Of a DNA stretch of 64,000 bases, positions 26,270-34,692 are shown piece after piece (within the stretch, counting starts at the first letter, position 1; every line of letters starts with the position of its first letter). The translations under genes and the position numbers were made by a program. The notes under the pieces were generated by a model, which saw only the letters and a program-made list of their open reading frames with translations, was not told where the DNA came from and searched no databases. Source of the DNA: Pseudonocardiales bacterium (GTDB lineage: Bacteria; Actinomycetota; Actinomycetes; Mycobacteriales; Pseudonocardiaceae); NCBI GenBank assembly GCA_023252195.1, contig JAHEXI010000001.1, positions 558,001 to 622,000 of the forward strand, written 5' to 3'.

Positions 26270-28489
26270 GTGTCGCGCAATGCTGGGGTACCTGTCGGTA
26301 GGGGCAATGCCCGTCGTGCCGGCGGTTCGCCCAGCGCCAGCAACGTCGCGACGCCGGTAGCTCCCAGCGCGCCTGAAGACAACGGCGTGGCGGAAACCGG
26401 CCCAGAGCAAACCGGCGCAGGGCAAGCCGGTACGCGAATCCGGCCGCGGCCCTCGCCGCTGCCCAAGAATCCTGACTCGAAGTCTCCGCTGAGCGCTAGC
26501 GACTTGAGCGTGCTCACGTTGGACGACGTCGGCATCGGCACGCGCATCCGGGAGTTCCTGCTTTCCCCGCCCGCGTTGCTGGCTGCGGCGATGACAGTGC
26601 TCGCTGTACTGCTCAATCGCCACCGGCTGGCGCTGGACTTGTCTGGTGGCCGGTTGTTGCCGGTGGAAAGTCTGGGCCAGACCTGGTCGTCCTACCTCGC
26701 GTCGTGGCACCCGGTCGGCGGGGGGAGCGCGGCCCCCGCGCCAGCTGCCCTGGCGGTCCTCGGCATGCTCGGCCTGCCGGTGGGGTCGCCGGCCGCTGCA
26801 GTCTCGTTGCTGCTGTTGGCGGCGCTGCCCCTGGCGGCGCTGTCCGTCTATCGGGCCACCCGCGCCCTGCCGGTCAGTCGCGAGCGCAGAGCACTGGCCG
26901 CCGCTGCCTACGCGTTGCTCCCGCCAGCCATCGCTGGGCTGGCACAGGGCCGAATCGACGTCGTGGTGACCTACCTACTGCTGCCGCTCGTCCTGGCCGG
27001 TGTCGCGTCGGTGTTAGGCGGTCAGACGGGCCGACGATCCGGTGGCTGGCTGTCCACCGCGGCTGCCACCGCTCTCGGGATCGCGGTGATCGGCGCGTTC
27101 GCCCCCCTCGTGCACCTGCTGGTATTGACCGTCGTGCTCATCGGCTTCGTGGTGATCCCGGCGCCCCGGGTGACGACGCTGCGCCGCGCGGTCGGGCTGT
27201 TCGCCGTGGTACTGCTGCCGCTGGGGTTGCTTCTGCCGTGGCCGGCAGTGGTGATTCAACGTCCTGAGGTGCTGTTGCAGGGGGTAGGCGCGGTCGTGCC
27301 CGAGCAGGTTCCGGGCTGGCTGCGGCTGCTCGCTTTGGATCCCGGTGGTGCAGGCGCCGCACCGTGGGTAGGCGCGGTGGTACTGCTAGCCGCAGTGCTC
27401 GCGCTCGCCGTTGCGCCGTCCCGGGCGATGCTGCCGGCGGTGGGGATCGTGGCGCTGGGCGCGATCGCGGTGGCGCTGTTGATCCGGTTGCCGATGCGGC
27501 CGCTGGTCGGTGGTGATCCTCGGCCTGGTTTCACCGGAGGTGCGCTGCTGTTCGCCGGCTGCGGGTTGCTCTGGATGGTGCTGCTGGCCGGCCGCACCGC
27601 GGAGCCGACTCGGCAGTGGCTCGGTGAGCGGTGGACTACGAAATTGTCGGCGATGCCGTGGGTCGGGTTGGCGGTGCTGTCAGCGGCAGCTGTTGCGGTG
27701 GGTACCGGCGGTCCACTTACCAGCGGTCCTCCGGCCGGTCTTCCGGTTCTGGCGCCATCACTGGCCGCTGAGCTGGACCGGTCGGATACCTCAGTTCTGG
27801 TGATAGGCGCCCCGGGTGAGCCGGTACGGCTGACCAGATCGCGGACCGCACGCTTCGGCGACGATGACATTGCCCCGCTGCGTGCCACCGGCGCCCGGCT
27901 GGAGCGGGCGGCCGCGGCATTGCGCGGCGGGCAGCCGGGCGAGACGTCCGCGGCGATGGCAGACGTGGCTGCCACCGGGGTGCAATTCGTGGTTCTTCCC
28001 ACCGCTGCGCAGGGTGTCCGCGCTCTCGCCGCAGCTGGACCGCTGGCTCGCTCGGCGCCCCGGACCGCGGATGGCAGACCGGTTGTGCGAGTAGTGCGGC
28101 CAGTATCGGGCGCGGAGCTGTTGGGTCCCGCGCTGGCCGAGCAGGCGCGCAGCGGTGCCGCTCCACCCATCGAACCGGGGGTCAGCGGGGTGCTCGCACC
28201 GGCCCAGCCGCCTCGGCTGGCAGTTCGGGTAGCGCCCGGGGCGGACGGCCGGTTGCTCGTGGTCGCGGCCAACGACGAGCCGGGCTGGCAGGCCAGCGTG
28301 GATGGCCACCCAGTGCCGGTGGTACGCGGGTGGGGCCACCAGGTCGCGGTCCCGGTGCGGGGTAACTCTGCCGAAGTCCGGGTAATCCGCTCCGACATTC
28401 CCAGGACGGCGCTCTTGCTGGTCGAGGGTGCACTACTGCTGCTCGTCGCGGGCACTGCGCTGCCGTCTCGGCGCCACTCGAAGAGGTAG
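26270..28489 (+). CDS. Large multi-spanning membrane protein (GT2-less homolog)
   Basis: This 739-residue protein has a polar, Gly/Pro-rich N-terminus of about 95 residues. About a dozen hydrophobic helices follow (for example LLAAAMTVLAVLLN, AALAVLGMLGLPVG, VVVTYLLLPLVLAGVASVL). It has an exposed C-terminal region of about 300 residues with a last helix (LLLVEGALLLLVAG). In many actinobacteria the gene after whiB2 encodes a GT2 glycosyltransferase fused to such a membrane part (recalled). Here no GT2 motif is visible. GTG 26270 follows GGAGGAG closely. A role in envelope glycan export or transfer is only a guess. Confidence 0.75.
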   Translation: MSRNAGVPVGRGNARRAGGSPSASNVATPVAPSAPEDNGVAETGPEQTGAGQAGTRIRPRPSPLPKNPDSKSPLSASDLSVLTLDDVGIGTRIREFLLSPPALLAAAMTVLAVLLNRHRLALDLSGGRLLPVESLGQTWSSYLASWHPVGGGSAAPAPAALAVLGMLGLPVGSPAAAVSLLLLAALPLAALSVYRATRALPVSRERRALAAAAYALLPPAIAGLAQGRIDVVVTYLLLPLVLAGVASVLGGQTGRRSGGWLSTAAATALGIAVIGAFAPLVHLLVLTVVLIGFVVIPAPRVTTLRRAVGLFAVVLLPLGLLLPWPAVVIQRPEVLLQGVGAVVPEQVPGWLRLLALDPGGAGAAPWVGAVVLLAAVLALAVAPSRAMLPAVGIVALGAIAVALLIRLPMRPLVGGDPRPGFTGGALLFAGCGLLWMVLLAGRTAEPTRQWLGERWTTKLSAMPWVGLAVLSAAAVAVGTGGPLTSGPPAGLPVLAPSLAAELDRSDTSVLVIGAPGEPVRLTRSRTARFGDDDIAPLRATGARLERAAAALRGGQPGETSAAMADVAATGVQFVVLPTAAQGVRALAAAGPLARSAPRTADGRPVVRVVRPVSGAELLGPALAEQARSGAAPPIEPGVSGVLAPAQPPRLAVRVAPGADGRLLVVAANDEPGWQASVDGHPVPVVRGWGHQVAVPVRGNSAEVRVIRSDIPRTALLLVEGALLLLVAGTALPSRRHSKR

Positions 28490-28534
28490 CGCGCCGCGGT
28501 CGGGAGATCTGCTTGCGCGTCAGTCCACCCTGTG

Positions 28535-29020
28535 TCAGTCCAGTTCTGGCGAGCCGTCGATGGTGTCTGGATCGAGCCCCAGATAGTTCGCCACCTGCTC
28601 GATGAGCACTTCACGAACGAGATCCGACAGGTCGCCGCCGTCCTGCGCGCGAGTCTCCAGCGGTCGTCGATAGAGCACGATCCGGGCTCGAGTGGGTAAG
28701 CCGGCGCGGTCCACGCCAGCCTGCACCAGCCGGGCCAGCGGGACGTTGCCGTCCTCCACGAAGTCGCTGCCCCAGCTGACAGTCGTCGGATCGCAGTCAG
28801 TGACCTCTGGCACCTCGTCAACGGCGACATCGAGCCGGTCGAGCTCGGTGTGCCAACGCTCGTCGATCGGTTCGAGCGCTTCCAGCACGATTGCGTCGAA
28901 GCGCTCCGCGCGGCTGCGCGCCGCGGGCAGCGTGGCCGGGTACAGCAACCCCCGCACGCCGCGGCCGCGCCGGTCGCGGCGTCTGCGTAGCCGCGAGCGG
29001 GCTGACCGGGTCACCGCCAT
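28535..29020 (-). CDS. Zincin-like family protein without HExxH (Rv3259-like)
   Basis: This 161-residue cytoplasmic protein matches the metallopeptidase family (zincin_1) found in this neighbourhood of actinobacteria. It has ARSRAERFDAIVLEALEPID, DVAVDEVPEV and RARIVLYRRPLETRA. The family's HExxH zinc motif should lie in VREVLIEQVANYLGLDPD, where the His residues are replaced by Ile/Gln/Asn. It is therefore probably not a protease; a structural or binding role is an inference. The N-terminus is very Arg-rich. It is divergent from the DUF3499 gene. Confidence 0.75.
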   Translation of the reverse strand: MAVTRSARSRLRRRRDRRGRGVRGLLYPATLPAARSRAERFDAIVLEALEPIDERWHTELDRLDVAVDEVPEVTDCDPTTVSWGSDFVEDGNVPLARLVQAGVDRAGLPTRARIVLYRRPLETRAQDGGDLSDLVREVLIEQVANYLGLDPDTIDGSPELD

Positions 29021-29111
29021 CTGTCGAGACTACGCCGCGGTCGAAGCTGGCCGGCGCGGTGTTCCGCGCGCCTGCGGTCCTCGGCCGGACCTGCGCGCTA
29101 TGGTCCGGGCC

Positions 29112-29477
29112 GTGCGCAGTGGGCGGCGATGCTTAAGGACCGGGTGCACAAACGCGGCAGTTGCCACGCTCACCTTCGTCTATGCCGACTCCACGGCGGT
29201 GGTGGGCCCGCTAGCCACCTGCAGCGAGCCACATTCCTACGACTTGTGCGAGCGGCACGCGCTACGGCTGACCGCGCCGCGGGGCTGGGATGTCGTGCGT
29301 CACGACGGCGAGTTCGCCGAGCCGGAACCCTCAGTGGATGATCTCACCGCGCTGGCCGAAGCGGTACGTGAGGCTGGTCGAGCCGACCGACCGGTGGATC
29401 CCGTCAGCACCGCTGCCGCCACCGGCGGCGCCCGCCGCAGCCACCTCAGGGTGCTTCCAGACCCGGTAGACGACTGA
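29112..29477 (+). CDS. DUF3499 family protein
   Basis: This 121-residue protein is the DUF3499 (Rv3258c-like) family. It shows RRCLRTGCTNAAVATLTFVY, ADSTAVVGPLATCSEPHSYD and LCERHALRLTAPRGW, with paired Cys and His residues that suggest a zinc-binding fold. The acidic tail varies. GTG 29112 gives the family N-terminus; ATG 29100 in the same frame is possible. The long in-frame stretch upstream is antisense to the previous gene. Position upstream of manB is conserved in actinobacteria. Function is unknown. Confidence 0.85.
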   Translation: MRSGRRCLRTGCTNAAVATLTFVYADSTAVVGPLATCSEPHSYDLCERHALRLTAPRGWDVVRHDGEFAEPEPSVDDLTALAEAVREAGRADRPVDPVSTAAATGGARRSHLRVLPDPVDD

Positions 29478-29598
29478 GCCGCATTCCCATGCCGCGGTCA
29501 GCGGGCGCAGCGGGATGACCGATACTCGAATAACCCCGCCCAGCCTGCGCGATGCGAGCTAACGTCTCGGTGAGACCAGACCCGACGGGAGGAGAGCA

Positions 29599-30960
29599 GT
29601 GCCTGACCTGTCAGCGATCGTCAAGGCCTACGATATCCGGGGCATTGTCGGGGAGCAGCTGAACTCCGCGGTGGTACATGACATCGGGGCAGCCTTCGCT
29701 GAGCTCATCGGGCGTTCGGCTGGTTCACCAGCAGTCGTCATCGGGTATGACATGCGGGATTCCTCACCCGGCCTGGCAGCAGCCTTCGCGCAGGGCGTGA
29801 CGAGCCGCAGCGTCGACGTCATCTCCATTGGGCTGGCCAGCACCGACATGCTCTACTTTACCTCCGGGTGCCTCGACTTACCGGGCGCGATGTTCACCGC
29901 AAGCCACAATCCGGCCCGTTATAACGGTATTAAGCTCTGCCGAGCGGGCGCCGCGCCGGTTGGCCAGGACAGCGGCCTCGATGAGATCCGGATTGCGGTA
30001 GAGAGTGGCATGGAGCCAGGACCGGGTGGCGGTGTTGTCACCGAGCGGGACATGCTCGCCGACTACGCAGAGTATCTGCGCTCCCTGGTGGACTTGTCCG
30101 CGATCCGCCCATTGCGCGTTGTTGTGGACGCCGGCAACGGAATGGGTGGGTATACCGTTCCCGCGGTTGTCGAAGGACTCCCGCTGAGCGTCATCCCGCT
30201 GTATTTCGAGCTGGACGGCGATTTCCCGAATCACGAGGCCAACCCGTTGGATCCAGCGAACCTGGTGGATCTGCAGGCCGCTGTGCGCGAGCACAACGCC
30301 GACCTGGGCCTAGCCTTCGACGGCGATGCCGACCGGTGCTTCGTGATCGACGAGAGCGGCGAGCCGGTGAGTCCCAGCGCTATCGCCGCACTGGTCGCGA
30401 CCCGTGAGTTGGCCACTGAGCCCGGTGCCACAGTGATCTACAACTTGATCACGTCACAAGCCGTGCCGGAGATCGTCGCCGAACACGGTGGGCGGCCGGT
30501 ACGCACCCGGGTCGGGCACTCATTCATCAAGCAGCGGATGGCGGAAACCGGGGCGATTTTCGGTGGTGAGCATTCCGCGCACTACTATTTTCGCAGTTTC
30601 TGGCGCGCTGACTCTGGAATGCTCGCCGGGTTACACGTTCTCGCCGCGCTCGGCCGGCAGCAGCGGCCGCTATCGGCGCTGATGGCCGAGTTCAGCCGTT
30701 ACGCCGCATCCGGTGAAATCAACTCCACGGTCGATGACCAGCGGGCCAGGATGGCGCTCGTGCAGCAGCGCTTCGCGGCCCGAGACGGCATCCAGCTCGA
30801 CGAGCTCGACGGCCTCACCGTACGGTGCCCCAACGGTTCGTGGTTCAACCTGCGCCCGTCGAACACCGAACCGCTGCTGCGCCTGAACGTCGAAGCCCGG
30901 GACACCGCGGCGGTCGAGGTGTTGCGCGACGAGGTGTTGGCACTGGTGCGCGGCGACTGA
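29599..30960 (+). CDS. manB: Phosphomannomutase/phosphoglucomutase ManB
   Basis: This enzyme interconverts mannose-6-phosphate and mannose-1-phosphate, the step before GDP-mannose. The 453-residue protein has the four alpha-D-phosphohexomutase domains. The phospho-serine loop is FTASHNPARYNGIKL, the metal loop is LAFDGDADRCFVID, the sugar loop holds GGEHSAHYYF, and the phosphate loop is RPSNTEPLLRLNVEA. GGAGGAG precedes GTG 29599. It heads a plus-strand operon with trm112, an SIS gene and manA, which is the M. tuberculosis Rv3257c-Rv3255c order. Confidence 0.94.
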   Translation: MPDLSAIVKAYDIRGIVGEQLNSAVVHDIGAAFAELIGRSAGSPAVVIGYDMRDSSPGLAAAFAQGVTSRSVDVISIGLASTDMLYFTSGCLDLPGAMFTASHNPARYNGIKLCRAGAAPVGQDSGLDEIRIAVESGMEPGPGGGVVTERDMLADYAEYLRSLVDLSAIRPLRVVVDAGNGMGGYTVPAVVEGLPLSVIPLYFELDGDFPNHEANPLDPANLVDLQAAVREHNADLGLAFDGDADRCFVIDESGEPVSPSAIAALVATRELATEPGATVIYNLITSQAVPEIVAEHGGRPVRTRVGHSFIKQRMAETGAIFGGEHSAHYYFRSFWRADSGMLAGLHVLAALGRQQRPLSALMAEFSRYAASGEINSTVDDQRARMALVQQRFAARDGIQLDELDGLTVRCPNGSWFNLRPSNTEPLLRLNVEARDTAAVEVLRDEVLALVRGD

Positions 30961-30973
30961 GGAGGCGACGACA

Positions 30974-31198
30974 ATGGCCGTGGACTTGGACGCTGCGCTG
31001 ATGGAGATCTTGGCGTGCCCGTGCCCGGCGCACGCGCAGCTGCGCAGTGGTACCGCTGCTGATCCTGACGCGGATGCCTTGACCTGCACCGCGTGCGGAC
31101 GGAGCTTCCCGGTGACCGATGGCATCCCGGTGCTACTGCTGCACGAGGCGTTGCCCGGGACCGGACCGGACGCCGACAGCGGCGGTGGCGGCGGGTGA
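30974..31198 (+). CDS. Trm112-family small zinc protein
   Basis: This 74-residue protein of the Trm112/YcaR family shows LMEILACPCPAHAQL, then a second pair LTCTACGRSFPVTDGIPVLL. It has four cysteines fit for one zinc. In other organisms it activates methyltransferases; its bacterial role is not settled. It lies 13 bp after manB and overlaps the next gene by one base (TGATG). The Gly-rich tail (DSGGGGG) is probably disordered. Confidence 0.85.
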   Translation: MAVDLDAALMEILACPCPAHAQLRSGTAADPDADALTCTACGRSFPVTDGIPVLLLHEALPGTGPDADSGGGGG

Positions 31199-32376
31199 TG
31201 GAATCCGACCGTGGCCACCGAAGTCAGGCTGACAACAGCCAGGGTGATGACGATGACTCACTGGATGACCCTGGGCGCCTGGAGAGTATCGATACCGGTG
31301 GCTTGCTGCGCGCCGCGGCAACGGCGGGCGCCCAAGTGCGTTCCACGGCGGCCGCGGCCGAGGAGGCGGGTCTGCGGAGGCTGACCGGGGAACGTCCACG
31401 TGCCCTGGTGTTGCTGACCCGTTCGGGTGCGGCATCGGCCGCAGCACCGCTGCTGCTTGCTCTGCTGGGGCCGTCGTGCCCGGTACCTGTGGTGACTACC
31501 CGGTCGGTGCCGATGTGGGTGGGCGCGTTGGACATCGTCCTGGCCAACACCACCGATCCCGGCGATCGGGAGCTGGCCGAGGGCCTTGCCCGTGCGGTCC
31601 GTAGAGGAGCCCAGTTGGTGCTCACCGCGCCCGCGGACGGCCCGGTGGCGGCCGCAGTGGCAGGTCGAGCGGTGCTGGTGGTACCCAGAATCGAGGTGCC
31701 ACCGGGGTTGGCGCTACCGCGGACGCTGACCGCCGGTCTGTTGCTGTTGGATGCCCTGGGGCTGCTCGCCACTGACGTCGAGGCATTGGCCGGCGAGCTG
31801 GACCGGGAAGCCGAGCGCGACCACGTCGCACACGAGTCGTTGGTCAACCCCGCCAAGTCCCTGGCGTTGCGGCTGACCGGGCGAACCCCATTGCTGTGGG
31901 GTACCGATCCGGTGGCCACGGCGGTGGCGGGGCATTGCGCCGCGGCGCTCGCCGCGCATGCGGGGGTGGTGGCGCACGCGGCGGGATTCCATGAGGCGGC
32001 AGCGCTGCCGGTGCTGCGCCGAGAGGCGGTCCGCGGCAGTGCGGAGACCGACGTGTTCAGTGATCCTTTCAGCGATCCGCTTGAGGATGGGGCGCCGCAC
32101 GGGGCGCTGCCGGCGGTCCGGCCGGTGCTGCTCGGGGTGCTCACCGATGCCGGCATCGAGTCTGAGCGGGCCATGGCGTTGGACGCGTTGCCAGCCGCTG
32201 ATGTGGTGACCGCCGACGAGGAGCTGATGGTGCGTCAGGGTGATCCGGGGGCCGCGGCGAGTGCTGCCGCGGTACTGGCCCTACGGTTCGACTTCGCCGC
32301 GCTGTACCTCGGGTTGAGCCGGGGTGTGTTGGGCAGGCCCGGTTGGCTCGGCTCGGCCGGCTCGGTCGTTGAATGA
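31198..32376 (+). CDS. SIS-domain sugar isomerase-like protein (Rv3256c-like)
   Basis: This 392-residue protein contains an SIS fold of the bifunctional phosphoglucose/phosphomannose isomerase C-terminal type (RALVLLTRSGAASAAAPLLL, DIVLANTTDPGDRELAEGLA). N-terminal residues 1-45 are acidic and low complexity. It sits between manB and manA in the same order as M. tuberculosis. A role in mannose or glucose phosphate metabolism is likely but not proved. The start ATG 31198 overlaps the Trm112 stop, and its own stop overlaps an upstream possible start of manA. Confidence 0.8.
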   Translation: MESDRGHRSQADNSQGDDDDSLDDPGRLESIDTGGLLRAAATAGAQVRSTAAAAEEAGLRRLTGERPRALVLLTRSGAASAAAPLLLALLGPSCPVPVVTTRSVPMWVGALDIVLANTTDPGDRELAEGLARAVRRGAQLVLTAPADGPVAAAVAGRAVLVVPRIEVPPGLALPRTLTAGLLLLDALGLLATDVEALAGELDREAERDHVAHESLVNPAKSLALRLTGRTPLLWGTDPVATAVAGHCAAALAAHAGVVAHAAGFHEAAALPVLRREAVRGSAETDVFSDPFSDPLEDGAPHGALPAVRPVLLGVLTDAGIESERAMALDALPAADVVTADEELMVRQGDPGAAASAAAVLALRFDFAALYLGLSRGVLGRPGWLGSAGSVVE

Positions 32377-32399
32377 ACGCAGGCGGTAAGGGAGGGGTT

Positions 32400-33674
32400 G
32401 TGGAGCTGTTGCGCAACGCGGTGCGGCCTTACGCCTGGGGTTCCCGGACGGCGATTCCGGAGCTACTCGGCGGCCCGGTCCCGGCCCCGCACCCGCAGGC
32501 CGAGCTATGGCTGGGAGCGCACCCGGCGGATCCGTCGGTGCTGATGCACGCAGATGGCGCCCAGACCTCCCTGCTGGAGGCGTTGCGTGCCGACCCCTAC
32601 CGGCACCTCGGCCCGCGCTGCGCACAGCGTTGGGGCGGCCAGTTGCCGTTTCTGCTCAAGGTGCTCGCCGCAGAGGAGCCGCTGAGCCTGCAGGCTCATC
32701 CGTCCGCGGAACAGGCAGCTGAAGGCTTCGCCCGCGAGGAGATCCGGGGAGTCCCTCGGGACGCGCCGGAACGCAACTACGTCGACCCCAGCCACAAACC
32801 CGAGCTGATCTGCGCACTCACCGAGCTCCAGGCGCTGGCCGGGTTCCGGGATCCGGAGCGCACCGTCGAGTTGCTCAAAGCTCTGGACGTGCCGGAGCTG
32901 GCGCCCTACCGTGCGATGCTCGCGGCTGAGCCCAATGCCGACGGGTTGCGAACCCTGTTCACCACCTGGATCACGATGCCCGAGCCAGCGATGAAGGCAG
33001 TACTGCCCCCTACCCTGGATGCCTGCGTTGCGTTATTGCGCCGCAACGGCGTGTGCGGAGGCAACTTTCGAAGAGAGTGTCGGGTGATTCTCGAGCTGGC
33101 CGAGACCTATCCGGGCGACGTCGGAGTGCTCGCGGCCCTACTACTCAACCATGTCGTGCTGGCGTCGGGAGAGGCAATGTACCTGCCCGCCGGCAACCTG
33201 CACACCTATCTGCGGGGCACCGGTGTGGAAATCAGTGCGAACTCGGACAACGTACTGCGCGGCGGTTTGACCTCCAAGCACATCGACGTGCCCGAGCTGC
33301 TGCGGGTACTTGACTTCTCCTATGGTGCGCTGCCGGTGCAACGCGGTGAACCAGTGGGGCCGCACGAAACTGCGTATCGCACTCTGGCGGAGGAGTTCCA
33401 GTTGACTAGGCTGGAATGGGCGCACGGCGAGTCGACTCCGATGTGCCTGCACAGTCAGTGGCCGCAGATCCTGCTGTGCACTCAGGGCTCAGCGCGGCTG
33501 CATTCCCTCGACGGCGGCAGCGTCACCGTGCGCCGAGGTGGCTCGGTATGGCTGGCCGCCGAGGATCCCGAGGTCACTGTGTGCCCAGGCCCCGGCCCGG
33601 TGCAGCTATTCCGCGCCCTACCCGGCCTAGCACCGTTGCCAGTGCACCCCGGGCCGTCATTCGGCTCCGAATAG
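32400..33674 (+). CDS. manA: Mannose-6-phosphate isomerase ManA
   Basis: This zinc enzyme converts fructose-6-phosphate to mannose-6-phosphate. The 424-residue class I protein begins ELLRNAVRPYAWGSRTAIPE. The metal ligands lie in LSLQAHPSAEQAA, HKPELICALTELQ and YLPAGNLHTYLRGTGVEISA. Start GTG 32400 gives the family N-terminus and has GGAGG close upstream. An ATG at 32373 overlapping the previous stop (ATGA) is in frame but adds nine residues without homology. It ends the GDP-mannose precursor operon. Confidence 0.92.
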   Translation: MELLRNAVRPYAWGSRTAIPELLGGPVPAPHPQAELWLGAHPADPSVLMHADGAQTSLLEALRADPYRHLGPRCAQRWGGQLPFLLKVLAAEEPLSLQAHPSAEQAAEGFAREEIRGVPRDAPERNYVDPSHKPELICALTELQALAGFRDPERTVELLKALDVPELAPYRAMLAAEPNADGLRTLFTTWITMPEPAMKAVLPPTLDACVALLRRNGVCGGNFRRECRVILELAETYPGDVGVLAALLLNHVVLASGEAMYLPAGNLHTYLRGTGVEISANSDNVLRGGLTSKHIDVPELLRVLDFSYGALPVQRGEPVGPHETAYRTLAEEFQLTRLEWAHGESTPMCLHSQWPQILLCTQGSARLHSLDGGSVTVRRGGSVWLAAEDPEVTVCPGPGPVQLFRALPGLAPLPVHPGPSFGSE

Positions 33675-33720
33675 CGATCTATCAGCCGTCGAAACCGCCA
33701 TTCGGCTCGGAATGGCGGGC
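33654..33720. repeat. Second TTCGGCTCCGAAT pair with hairpin
   Basis: TTCGGCTCCGAAT at 33660-33672 overlaps the end of manA, and TTCGGCTCGGAAT is at 33701-33713, 41 bp on. The second copy forms a 9-bp stem (CCGCCATTC with GAATGGCGG). The pair has the same layout as at 20792-20857. It may be a small dispersed palindromic repeat or a terminator between manA and the CDF gene. Confidence 0.6.
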
Positions 33721-33741
33721 TGGGTAACAGGAGGAGAGAGG

Positions 33742-34665
33742 GTGTCAGCGGGGGCCGGGAAGACGGCGATCGTCGCGGCGTTGGCGGCGAACGCCGGTAT
33801 CGCAGCGGCGAAGTTCGTCGGATTCCTGGTCACCGGGTCATCGTCGATACTCGCCGAGGCGGTGCACTCGGTAGCCGACACCTCCAACCAGGGGCTGTTG
33901 CTGCTCGGCGGCAAGCGCTCCCGGCGGGAAGCCACCGCAGAGCATCCGTTCGGCTACGGTCGCGACCGCTACTTCTACTCCTTCGTGGTCGCGCTGCTGC
34001 TGTTCAGCCTCGGTTCGGTGTTCGCGCTCTATGAGGGCGCCCACAAGCTGCACAGCCCCGAAGAGATCACTTCGCCACTGGTGGCCATCGGGATCCTGCT
34101 CGTGGCGGTAGTGCTGGAGGGTTTGAGCTTCCGTACCGCGGTCAGGGAGTCCAGGCCGCTCAAGGGCGCCGGTAGCTGGTGGCGGTTCATCAGGCGGTCG
34201 AAGTCCCCGGAACTTCCGGTGGTGCTTTTGGAGGATTCGGGCGCGCTGGTCGGGCTGGTCTTCGCCCTGGCGGGCGTCGGATTGGCGGTGCTCACCGGCG
34301 ACCCGACGTGGGATGCGATCGGGACGCTAGGCATCGGCCTGCTGCTCGGTGTCATCGCGGTCATCCTCATCGTCGAGACCAAGAGCCTGCTGATCGGCGA
34401 AGGCTCCGGTCCCGAGGAGCTGCGCACCATCTGTACCGCGATGGTGGGCCGCGGCGTGGATCGGGTGATCCATCTCAGGACCCAGTACCTCGGCCCGGAC
34501 GAGCTGCTGGTCGCCGCGAAGATCGCGGTGCCGGCCACCATGTCCACCGCTGACGTGGCGAGGGCCATCGACGAGGCCGAGGCGCGGGTCCGCGGCGCCG
34601 TCCCCGCTGCCCGGATCATCTACCTCGAACCGGACCTCGATCGCACGCCGGCTGGCACCATTTGA
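33742..34665 (+). CDS. Cation diffusion facilitator transporter
   Basis: This 307-residue CDF family exporter, probably for zinc, iron or manganese, has six helices. The metal-site segment ILAEAVHSVADTSNQGLLLL provides the HxxxD of helix 2. GYGRDRYFYSFVVALLLFSL follows. A second HxxxD site in helix 5 reads LLEDSGALVGLVFALAG, with Asp in place of the first His. The C-terminal cytoplasmic domain follows. GTG 33742 is preferred because AGGAGGAGAGAG is immediately upstream. It is not at this place in mycobacteria as I recall. Confidence 0.87.
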   Translation: MSAGAGKTAIVAALAANAGIAAAKFVGFLVTGSSSILAEAVHSVADTSNQGLLLLGGKRSRREATAEHPFGYGRDRYFYSFVVALLLFSLGSVFALYEGAHKLHSPEEITSPLVAIGILLVAVVLEGLSFRTAVRESRPLKGAGSWWRFIRRSKSPELPVVLLEDSGALVGLVFALAGVGLAVLTGDPTWDAIGTLGIGLLLGVIAVILIVETKSLLIGEGSGPEELRTICTAMVGRGVDRVIHLRTQYLGPDELLVAAKIAVPATMSTADVARAIDEAEARVRGAVPAARIIYLEPDLDRTPAGTI

Positions 34666-34692
34666 TCAACATTGTCCGAAGGAGTGTGGTGG

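Noticed and set aside
27256-28830. 524-codon minus-strand open frame
   Set aside because: It is antisense to the large membrane protein, Ser/Arg/Pro-rich, with no motif.
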